This document shows, piece after piece, positions 1-4,524 of a DNA stretch of 7,172 nt. Within the stretch, counting starts at the first letter, position 1; each line of letters starts with the position of its first letter. This DNA is from Chloroflexota bacterium. GTDB lineage: Bacteria; Chloroflexota; Anaerolineae; UBA4142. Location: positions 1 through 7,172 of the forward strand of contig JACQEA010000298.1 in the NCBI GenBank assembly GCA_016200825.1, read 5' to 3'. The notes beneath the pieces were generated by a model. The model saw only the letters and a list, made by a program, of their open reading frames with translations, had not been told where the DNA came from and made no database searches. The translations under genes were made by a program, and so were the position numbers.

Positions 1-91
1 ACTTGACACTGGCACATTGCGCGCGATCTTTCGTCAGGCGAGTCGCTATGTTTCAAGCGAAGATTTGAGATCGCATTTCTATACAGATTGA
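1..91 (+). CDS. Possible C-terminal tail of an upstream gene (partial)
   Basis: One frame is open from the window edge to a TGA at 89-91 and would encode 29 residues ending in RSHFYTD. The residue mix (RAIFRQASRYVSSEDL) looks like a normal soluble, helical C-terminus. I do not recognise the family. The stop falls at the point where the DUF4062-leader repeat begins (about 92), which fits a real gene ending just before a repeat unit. The stretch is too short to exclude a chance open frame, and another frame is open to about 68. No function is proposed. Confidence 0.35.
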   Translation, partial: LDTGTLRAIFRQASRYVSSEDLRSHFYTD

Positions 92-220
92 TTTTTCTGT
101 GTACTTCTGTGTGGTTCTGTGGCTTATTGAATGAAACTCTTCCTCTCCTCCACCTACACCGACCTCGTTGACGAACGCGCTGCCGCCGAACGCGTCATCA
201 TTGCAATGGGACAGCAATTC
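92..220 (+). repeat. Direct repeat copy 1: leader plus 5' end of DUF4062-type gene
   Basis: This matches 1011-1139 at a constant offset of 919 bases with no gap, at about 84% identity by hand alignment (about 21 mismatches in 129). The central 43 bases (115-157 versus 1034-1076) are identical. They cover the last 16 bases of the leader and the first 27 bases of coding sequence. The mismatches downstream are largely synonymous or conservative, so these look like old paralogous gene starts and not a recent duplication or a target-site duplication. Confidence 0.85.
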
Positions 221-289
221 GTCGGTATGGAATATTTTTTTGTGCGCGAAGAAACTCACCGAGAAATCATTTGGACGCGAACAACCTGA
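131..289 (+). pseudogene. Truncated DUF4062-type protein, N-terminal fragment (copy 1)
   Basis: This is an ATG-to-TGA frame of 52 codons. Residues 1-35 (MKLFLSSTYTDLVDERAAAE, then a helix ending in GMEYF) match the start of DUF4062 proteins as I know them. That pattern is a first strand, an SSTYxDL turn, an ERxAxxxxI helix and a GMExF motif. The rest of the domain, normally about 50 further residues, is missing, and the last 15 residues (ending in IIWTRTT) do not look like the family. I see no continuation in other frames before the PIN gene starts at 334. DUF4062 is usually an N-terminal module of larger proteins, some linked to NTPases or TIR-like signalling, so a 52-residue product is probably non-functional. 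It could instead be an expressed small protein. There is no clear ribosome binding site upstream. Confidence 0.7.
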
Positions 290-333
290 CAAGGTATTCT
301 TTCTTCTGCTTTGAAATGATATAAGGTTTCGCA

Positions 334-783
334 ATGCCCACCATCTACCTCGATGCCTGTTGCTTGAATCGTCCTTTCGACGACCAATCGCAAGATCGAA
401 TTCGACTCGAAGCGGAAGCCGTACTTCTCATATTGTCGCATGTTCAATCAGATGAATGGCGATGGGTAGGCAGCGATGTGCTGAACTTGGAGATTGAGCA
501 AATTCCAGATTTGGAGAAACGTGCGGGGGTCGCGCTTTTGGCATCAAGCGTTCAGAAAACAATATCTATTGAGCCAAGCATCGAGGCGCGCGCACGCGAA
601 TTGAACAAGATAGGATTTCGCGCATTTGATGCGCAGCATCTGGCTAGCGCGCAAAGCGGCGGCGCGGAGATTTTCTTGACGACGGATGACCAATTGCTTC
701 GGCAAGCAGAACGCGTTTCAGACAAACTCAAAGTACGCGTTGCAAATCCGCTGGCGTGGATAAAGGAGATGACGGAAAAATGA
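334..783 (+). CDS. PIN-domain protein, VapC-like candidate RNase toxin
   Basis: The product has 149 residues, the usual size of a stand-alone PIN nuclease. The family signature is visible: a first strand ending in the acidic residue D7 (IYLDACCLNRPFDDQ), a helix with E26/E28, a mid-protein acidic pair E53/E55, D99 in FDAQHLASAQ, and D118/D119 in the LTTDDQLL strand. These would form the metal-binding site that cleaves RNA. No membrane segment or signal peptide is seen, so it is cytoplasmic. The start is an ATG with a weak AAGG (323-326) and a TATAAG box (320-325) just upstream. The stop overlaps the next gene by ATGA, which implies translational coupling. PIN proteins coupled to a small gene are commonly type II toxins (VapC class). 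The toxin role is inferred. Base composition is less GC-rich than in the housekeeping genes to the right, which fits an accessory cassette. Confidence 0.85.
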   Translation: MPTIYLDACCLNRPFDDQSQDRIRLEAEAVLLILSHVQSDEWRWVGSDVLNLEIEQIPDLEKRAGVALLASSVQKTISIEPSIEARARELNKIGFRAFDAQHLASAQSGGAEIFLTTDDQLLRQAERVSDKLKVRVANPLAWIKEMTEK

Positions 784-992
784 GTACTCAAGCAATGAGC
801 ATGGCACAAATTAGAATTGCAGGACTTGCGGCGTTGATGCGCGAACTAGGTCCGGTTGGCATGGTTCGCTTCCTGCAACAATTCGAGACAGGTTACGGCG
901 ATTATTCCAAAGAGCGGCATCAATGGCTTGATCAATGGGACTTTGAGAAATTGATGGTGGCGTTGCGTGAGAGAAAGGAAAAGAAAAATTAA
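780..992 (+). CDS. Small partner of the PIN protein, candidate antitoxin
   Basis: The product has 70 residues. I chose the ATG at 780 because it overlaps the PIN stop codon (ATGA) and has AAGGAG at 763-768; an in-frame GTG further upstream would only extend into the PIN gene. The protein starts MSTQAMSMAQIRIAGLAALM. It has a conserved-looking core around residues 24-48 (ELGPVGMVRFLQQFE, then GYGDYSKERHQWL) and ends in a basic tail (RERKEKKN). I recall this core from small hypothetical proteins next to PIN genes, but cannot assign a fold or a DNA-binding motif. Pairing and size suggest an antitoxin. If so, the order is toxin first, antitoxin second, the reverse of most vapBC operons. The role is inference; the gene itself is well supported. 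Confidence 0.8.
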   Translation: MSTQAMSMAQIRIAGLAALMRELGPVGMVRFLQQFETGYGDYSKERHQWLDQWDFEKLMVALRERKEKKN

Positions 993-1010
993 TATGAGAT
1001 AGCCAGAAAT

Positions 1011-1139
1011 TTTTTCTATGTACATCTGTGTGATTCTGTGGCTTATTGAATGAAACTCTTCCTCTCCTCCACCTACTCCGACCTGGTCAACGAACGCGCC
1101 GCCGCTGAAAAAGTTATTGTCGTGATGGGGCAGAATTTC
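1011..1139 (+). repeat. Direct repeat copy 2: leader plus 5' end of DUF4062-type gene
   Basis: This is the partner of 92-220. It begins 18 bases after the stop codon of the small partner gene, so the two copies bracket the PIN cassette closely. The leader part is a run of TCTGTG/TTCTGTGG words and resembles the TTCTTTGTGG repeats before khpA and rimM. Confidence 0.85.
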
Positions 1140-1151
1140 AAGAGTATTTGA
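1050..1151 (+). pseudogene. Truncated DUF4062-type protein, N-terminal fragment (copy 2)
   Basis: The frame has 33 codons, starting MKLFLSSTYSDLVNERAAAE and closing with TGA at 1149-1151. Over the first 30 residues it is identical to copy 1 at 24 positions, and most changes are conservative (T/S, D/N, R/K, I/V). The frame ends where copy 1 reads GMEYF. A short deletion just there (AGTAT joined directly to TTGA) would explain the stop. Nothing after 1151 resembles the missing part of DUF4062, so this is a gene remnant. The opposite-strand terminator of the SH3b gene begins at its last base. Confidence 0.7.
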
Positions 1152-1185
1152 AAAAAAAGTTCCGCGACTAATTCAGTCACAGGAC
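1151..1185 (-). terminator. Probable rho-independent terminator of the SH3b gene
   Basis: Read on the minus strand, GTCC, TGT, GACT, a GAATT loop, AGTC, GC and GGAAC fold into an interrupted hairpin. It is followed directly by eight T (A8 at 1151-1158 on the plus strand). It lies about 50 bases after the TAG stop at 1235-1237. The stem is short, with one bulge and an internal loop, so strength is uncertain. Confidence 0.45.
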
Positions 1186-1234
1186 TGCTCTGTTTGTGTG
1201 GTTGTGAAATTATGACGAGCTCGATAAATTCAAT

Positions 1235-2170
1235 CTATTGCCCCAATAGTTGATTGATCTTTTCGGTTGCACGATCAACCGCAGCATTCCCGAGACTCAT
1301 CTCTGCAATCGATTTCTGCAACTTACTTGCATCCAGGTTATCAATTCCCGCAACAAGTAAATCCATAGCCTTATCATAATGATTTGCCGCTTCGATGAGG
1401 CTGGCATGAGAACTTGCAAATCGAGTAGGAGGCTTCAGTTTTCGCAATCGTGTACCGCTGTCCTTTATGAGAGTAATATTGTATGCGGTCTTAAGAGTCC
1501 ACACATTATCAAGAATTAGCGCTGGGTTATCACTCGCGGTTGTCAGCAATATGCCCAGCTGAGTAAATGCACTCGAATAATCCCTGGATATGCTTGTGAC
1601 CGCTTGGACGTATTCATTTTCGTTAGAGTTTAATACGGTTTTTGCTGTAGGTGCTTTAGTTGCGACTGCAATCACTTGCAACGAATCAACTGATCCGTTT
1701 ACACTTACAACTGATTTAGAGACCCATCCAGGGTTGGCAGAATCAGGAAACGCAATCTGCAACCATTGTCCGTCGGCATCCTTGCCGAGAACAACACTAC
1801 TGTTATTCGGTTGCAATTTTCCAACGATTGCGAATTGAATACCAGGACCTTGTCGCACGTTCACGGTTTGTTTTGCTGACACTCTGACAGGAAGAGGAGT
1901 CGGGGTTTGTGTAGGCGGGGAGATTGAAAGTATCGACGTAGAAGTTGGAGACGACGCTTGAGTTGGTTTATAAAAATCTGTTGGTGTACTTGATGTACTT
2001 GGAGAGTTTTGAGGTGATTGAGTTACGCGGGCTAACGCTTGCGCCGTAAGAGTCGCTTGGACAGTTGGGGATGATGCAGTCGTAATGATAAAGACGAGGC
2101 AAGCAAGACACAGAAGCAGGAAAACAATTGCAATCCCAGCACCGATAATCAAAAACTTGCGGTTTTTCAA
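1235..2170 (-). CDS. Membrane-anchored extracellular SH3b-domain protein
   Basis: The product has 311 residues. A short basic start (MKNRKF) leads into one hydrophobic segment at about 7-30, a signal anchor. Cysteines at 21 and 24 do not form a convincing lipobox. Residues 31-95 are a Ser/Thr/Pro/Gln linker (for example PPTQTPTPLP), typical of cell-surface proteins. Residues 96-158 form a bacterial SH3 domain with NVRQGPG (104-110), W136 in DGQWLQIAF and GWV at 148-150. Such domains usually bind cell-wall peptides or mediate protein contacts. Residues 185-311 look like a helical bundle (LRKLKPPTRF, then ASLIEAANHYDKAMDLLVAG) of unknown role. The start is a TTG, chosen because GAGGAG (2177-2182) lies 6 bases before it and the anchor begins immediately. 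The gene is less GC-rich than the ffh side. Its specific function is not known. Confidence 0.85.
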   Translation of the reverse strand: MKNRKFLIIGAGIAIVFLLLCLACLVFIITTASSPTVQATLTAQALARVTQSPQNSPSTSSTPTDFYKPTQASSPTSTSILSISPPTQTPTPLPVRVSAKQTVNVRQGPGIQFAIVGKLQPNNSSVVLGKDADGQWLQIAFPDSANPGWVSKSVVSVNGSVDSLQVIAVATKAPTAKTVLNSNENEYVQAVTSISRDYSSAFTQLGILLTTASDNPALILDNVWTLKTAYNITLIKDSGTRLRKLKPPTRFASSHASLIEAANHYDKAMDLLVAGIDNLDASKLQKSIAEMSLGNAAVDRATEKINQLLGQ

Positions 2171-2176
2171 ATTCTT

Positions 2177-2182
2177 CTCCTC
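2177..2182 (-). promoter_or_regulatory. Ribosome binding site fixing the TTG start of the SH3b gene
   Basis: GAGGAG on the minus strand lies 6 bases before the TTG at 2170-2168. It decides the start, since no ATG or GTG is in a suitable place. Confidence 0.75.
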
Positions 2183-2250
2183 TTGACTGCCTCTAGTGTC
2201 ATTTGAAAAAGTTGAGTCCTCTAAACATTATGTTTTGTTCCTGTTCTTGA

Positions 2251-2278
2251 ATTATAACACGTCTACGTGGCGTTACAA
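2251..2278 (-). promoter_or_regulatory. Sigma-70-type promoter of the SH3b gene
   Basis: Minus strand: TTGTAA (2278-2273), a 16-base spacer, then a perfect TATAAT (2256-2251). It predicts a 5' leader of about 75 bases. No riboswitch-like structure was recognised in that leader. Confidence 0.55.
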
Positions 2279-2345
2279 AACTCCTCATTCCTTTACTCTC
2301 TTCGTGTCTTCATATTTGGATTTTCTTCGTGCTCTCCTCCTCATT

Positions 2346-2373
2346 TTGCTTTTTTGCTTTCCTCACTTATAAT
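2346..2373 (+). promoter_or_regulatory. Promoter of ffh, predicted to give a leaderless mRNA
   Basis: A weak TTGCTT (2346-2351), a 16-base spacer and a perfect TATAAT (2368-2373) are seen. Only 8 bases separate the -10 box from the GTG start at 2382, so transcription would begin at or next to the start codon. No Shine-Dalgarno sequence is present, which agrees with leaderless translation. Confidence 0.55.
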
Positions 2374-2381
2374 CATTCAAC

Positions 2382-3704
2382 GTGTTCGACACCTTGAGCG
2401 AAAAACTCAACGCGGTCTTTAAGAAACTGGCGAGCCGAGGACGACTGTCCGAAGCCGATGTGGACGCCGCACTGCGCGAAGTTCGCCTCGCGCTTTTAGA
2501 AGCGGACGTTAATTTCCGGGTCGTCAAAGATTTTCTCGCGCGCGTGCGCGAGCGCGCGGTCGGCGAAGAAATTATGCGCGCGCTCAATCCCGCGCAGACC
2601 GTCATCAAAATCGTCAACGAAGAGTTGATCAAAACTCTTGGCGAGCCCGCGAGAATAAATTTATCTGGCAATCCGCCGCACGTCGTGATGCTCGTCGGCT
2701 TGCAAGGGTCGGGCAAAACGACAACCGCCGCGAAACTCGCACTGCATCTGCGCCAGAATGGACAAACGCCTTTACTCGTCGCGGCGGACACGCGGCGACC
2801 CGCGGCAATTCAACAATTGCAAACGCTCGGCAAGCAACTCGATCTACCTGTACATTCAGAATCAAATACCGTTCCACCTCCCGTCATTTGCGCGAACGCA
2901 GTCGCGCGCGCGAGCGATGGCGCGTACAGCGTCGTCATTCTCGATACTGCCGGTCGTTTGCAAATTGATGATGAGTTGATGCGCGAACTTGAAGAAATAA
3001 AATCGAAAACGCATCCGCAAGAAAATTTGCTCGTCGCCGACGCGATGACGGGGCAAGAAGCGGTGCGCGTCGCGGAAGAATTTCATCGGCGCATCACGTT
3101 GACCGGTTTAATCCTCACCAAAGCCGACGGCGATGCGCGCGGCGGCGCGGCGCTTTCGATTCGTTCCGTCACCGGCGTGCCGATAAAATTTTTAGGCGTC
3201 GGCGAAAAAGCGGACGCGCTCGAACAATTTTTTCCCGACCGACTCGCGTCGCGCATTCTCGGCATGGGCGATGTGCTGACGCTGATCGAAAAAGCGCAAG
3301 CGACGATGGACGCGGACGTCGCGGAAAAAACGGCGCAGAAACTGCTCGACGCGAAATTCGATTTCGAAGATTTTCGCGCGCAGTTGCAACAAATCAAGAA
3401 AATGGGACCGCTGTCGCAGGTTTTGGGAATGCTGCCGGGAATGGGACAACTCGCGAAAGAAATTCCCGCCGACGCGACCGATAAACAAATGAAACGCGTC
3501 GAAGCGATCATCAACTCGATGACGCGGCAAGAACGTCACGACCCCGATCTTCTCAACGGTTCGCGACGAAAAAGAATTGCGACGGGAAGCGGCACGAGTG
3601 TGCCAGAAGTAAATCAATTGGTGAGTCAGTTCAAGCAAATGCAACGCATGATGCAGCAATTCAAAGGCGGCAAAATGCGCGGCTTTCCTGGCTTGAAAAT
3701 CTAA
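2382..3704 (+). CDS. ffh: Signal recognition particle protein Ffh (SRP54 GTPase)
   Basis: Ffh binds SRP RNA and signal sequences of nascent membrane and secreted proteins and docks with FtsY in a GTP-dependent way. The protein has 440 residues, the normal length. The N domain is at about 1-95 (MFDTLSEKLN). The G domain is at 96-295 with the P-loop GLQGSGKT (106-113), DTRRPAA (136-142), DTAGR (188-192), TKADGDARGG (246-255) and GVGEK. The methionine-rich M domain is at 300-436 with the finger-loop MLPGMG (350-355), the RNA-binding SRRKRIATGSG (394-404) and a Met/Gln-rich tail (MQRMMQQF). TKADGD where most bacteria have TKLDGD and DTRRPAA for DVYRPAA are mild variants. The GTG start gives the family-typical first residues. 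It is the first gene of the run and is divergent from the SH3b gene. Confidence 0.97.
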   Translation: MFDTLSEKLNAVFKKLASRGRLSEADVDAALREVRLALLEADVNFRVVKDFLARVRERAVGEEIMRALNPAQTVIKIVNEELIKTLGEPARINLSGNPPHVVMLVGLQGSGKTTTAAKLALHLRQNGQTPLLVAADTRRPAAIQQLQTLGKQLDLPVHSESNTVPPPVICANAVARASDGAYSVVILDTAGRLQIDDELMRELEEIKSKTHPQENLLVADAMTGQEAVRVAEEFHRRITLTGLILTKADGDARGGAALSIRSVTGVPIKFLGVGEKADALEQFFPDRLASRILGMGDVLTLIEKAQATMDADVAEKTAQKLLDAKFDFEDFRAQLQQIKKMGPLSQVLGMLPGMGQLAKEIPADATDKQMKRVEAIINSMTRQERHDPDLLNGSRRKRIATGSGTSVPEVNQLVSQFKQMQRMMQQFKGGKMRGFPGLKI

Positions 3705-3710
3705 AATCAA

Positions 3711-3725
3711 AGTGTCCTTTGCGGT
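3711..3725 (+). repeat. Partial copy of the TTCTTTGTGGT repeat before rpsP
   Basis: AGTGTCCTTTGCGGT resembles the end of the arms at 4161-4187 and 4486-4512 (GTGTTCTTTGTGGT), with two or three changes. It too is followed by an A/T-rich stretch (GAAATATTT). Here the match ends 20 bases before the ATG, since a real ribosome binding site lies between. Confidence 0.45.
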
Positions 3726-3735
3726 GAAATATTTC

Positions 3736-3740
3736 AGGAG
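3736..3740 (+). promoter_or_regulatory. Ribosome binding site of rpsP
   Basis: AGGAG lies 5 bases before the ATG at 3746. It is the only clear Shine-Dalgarno sequence among the six housekeeping genes here. Confidence 0.75.
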
Positions 3741-3745
3741 AAACA

Positions 3746-4087
3746 ATGGCAGTCAAAATGCGTCTCGCGCGAATTGGCGCGAAAAAACAACCAACGTACC
3801 GCGTCGTCGTCGCGGATGAATCAAGCAAACGCGATGGTCGTCTCGTCGAGCGACTTGGCTATTACGATCCGCGCACCGATCCGCCGACGATTGTCGTGAA
3901 TCAAACGCGCGTAAATTATTGGCTCGGCGTTGGCGCGCGGCCCACGGATTCAATGGGACAATTGTTGCGCATCGCAGGCATCACCGACCAGTACGCCAAA
4001 CAACGCACCGCGCGCAAATCCAAAGCCGCACAAGTTGAACCAGTCGCGAAACCCGCGCCGGTTGAAACGAAACCAACGGAAGGATAA
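3746..4087 (+). CDS. rpsP: 30S ribosomal protein bS16
   Basis: bS16 binds 16S rRNA in the 5' domain and is needed for 30S assembly. The protein has 113 residues. Residues 1-80 are the conserved fold: MAVKMRLARIGAKKQPTYRV, then ADESSKRDGR, LGYYDPRTDPP and the VNYWLGVGARPTDSM segment. After about residue 88 comes a Lys/Ala/Pro/Val-rich tail (KSKAAQVEPVAKPAPVE), a common low-complexity extension in this family. The start is supported by AGGAG at the right spacing and by the family N-terminus. The gene lies 41 bases after ffh and is followed by a 112-base repeat-filled spacer before khpA. The ffh-rpsP-khpA-rimM order is widely conserved in bacteria. Confidence 0.97.
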   Translation: MAVKMRLARIGAKKQPTYRVVVADESSKRDGRLVERLGYYDPRTDPPTIVVNQTRVNYWLGVGARPTDSMGQLLRIAGITDQYAKQRTARKSKAAQVEPVAKPAPVETKPTEG

Positions 4088-4108
4088 TTTTCTTCACCCC
4101 AAAGCATG

Positions 4109-4128
4109 CCCTGAGCAAAGCGAATGGG
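4109..4128 (+). repeat. Short CCCTGAGC...GGG hairpin-type repeat
   Basis: CCCTGAGCAAAGCGAATGGG resembles, from memory, a short dispersed element with a CCCTGAGC...CGAAGGG pattern seen in many bacterial genomes. The CCC/GGG ends can pair. It lies in the rpsP-khpA spacer just before the larger inverted repeat. Confidence 0.45.
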
Positions 4129-4187
4129 ACACAAAGAACGCAAAGAAAAATTTTTCACCCCTTTGTGCTCTTGGTGTTCTTTGTGGT
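4129..4187 (+). repeat. Inverted-repeat element in the rpsP-khpA spacer
   Basis: The left arm (4129-4145, ACACAAAGAACGCAAAG) is partly complementary to the right arm (4161-4187, starting CTTTGTGCTC and ending TTCTTTGTGGT). CACAAAGAAC/GTTCTTTGTG is a perfect 10-base match. An A5T5 palindrome (GAAAAATTTTTC, 4145-4156) lies between them. The right arm is the same sequence as the right arm at 4486-4512 apart from one base. It ends 12 bases before the khpA ATG. Confidence 0.7.
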
Positions 4188-4199
4188 AAAATTTTTTCA

Positions 4200-4433
4200 A
4201 TGAATCTCAAAGAACTCGTCGAATACATCACCAAAGCGCTGGTTGAAAATCCAGATGATGTCACGGTTGGCGTCACCGAAAATGCGGACTCAGTCGCGAT
4301 TGAAGTGCATGTCGCGCCAACGGATATGGGACGCGTCATCGGCAAAGGCGGACGTATCGCGAATTCAGTGCGCGTCCTCGCGCGCATCGCGGCGATGCGG
4401 CACGGCAAACGCGCGACGTTGGACATTGTGTAA
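4200..4433 (+). CDS. khpA: KH-domain RNA-binding protein KhpA
   Basis: KhpA is a single-KH RNA-binding protein. In other bacteria it works with KhpB in post-transcriptional control and cell division. The protein has 77 residues, the family's normal size. It starts MNLKELVEYI, the typical first helix. The KH core has GRVIGKGGRIANSVRVL at 44-60 with the RNA-contacting GxxG loop at 48-51, and ends in a short HGKRATLDIV strand. I chose the ATG at 4200 because it gives the family N-terminus; the same frame is open upstream through rpsP, but that extension is out of frame with rpsP and has no family content. No Shine-Dalgarno sequence is present, and a TAAAAT (4187-4192) lies 7 bases before the ATG. 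The gene is flanked on both sides by copies of the same inverted repeat. Confidence 0.93.
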   Translation: MNLKELVEYITKALVENPDDVTVGVTENADSVAIEVHVAPTDMGRVIGKGGRIANSVRVLARIAAMRHGKRATLDIV

Positions 4434-4438
4434 AGCAC

Positions 4439-4512
4439 ACCACAAAGGCACAGAGAGCACAAAGAAAAGAAAATAAGAAATCAAACTTTGTGTTCTTGGT
4501 GTTCTTTGTGGT
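4439..4512 (+). repeat. Inverted-repeat element in the khpA-rimM spacer
   Basis: The left arm 4439-4464 (26 bases, beginning ACCACAAAG and ending CACAAAG) and right arm 4486-4512 (27 bases, ending CTTTGTGGT) are complementary at about 21 positions, with 9 and 7 perfect base pairs at the outer and inner ends. The loop of 21 bases is A-rich. It fills most of the 91-base spacer. The right arm matches 4161-4187 at 26 of 27 bases and also ends 12 bases before the next ATG. The size and shape suggest a MITE-like or REP-like dispersed element. A role as a hairpin that stabilises or punctuates the mRNA is possible. Confidence 0.75.
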
Positions 4513-4524
4513 TAAATATTTTTG

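Noticed and set aside
1..31. TTGACA at 3-8 as a promoter
   Set aside because: No acceptable -10 box lies 15-19 bases downstream, and the stretch seems to be coding.
756..992. Start of the small partner gene at the upstream GTG (756)
   Set aside because: It would overlap the PIN gene by 28 bases and add residues with no family look. The ATG at 780 has AAGGAG at a usable distance and a classic ATGA overlap.
92..1139. The two direct repeats as a CRISPR array or a transposon target-site duplication
   Set aside because: There are only two units, 919 bases apart, containing protein-coding gene starts and differing at about 16% of positions, which is too long and too diverged for either. No transposase is present.
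1235..2170. SH3b protein as a lipoprotein
   Set aside because: Cysteines at 21 and 24 lie in the hydrophobic segment, but the preceding residues do not give a proper lipobox. A signal anchor is more likely.
2363..3746. Long open frames on the minus strand opposite ffh
   Set aside because: They mirror the GC-rich codon pattern of ffh, have Arg/Ser/Ala-rich products without family motifs, and lack ribosome binding sites.
3930..4433. A longer frame running into khpA from inside rpsP
   Set aside because: The part before 4200 is rpsP read in another frame plus the repeat spacer (giving CPEQSEW-like residues). Only the part from the ATG at 4200 has KH-domain content.
4439..4512. The khpA-rimM hairpin as a simple rho-independent terminator
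   Set aside because: The right arm is followed by TTAAATATTTTTG with the start codon immediately after. The T run is short and not adjacent to the stem, and the same arm precedes another gene start, so a leader or repeat role fits better.
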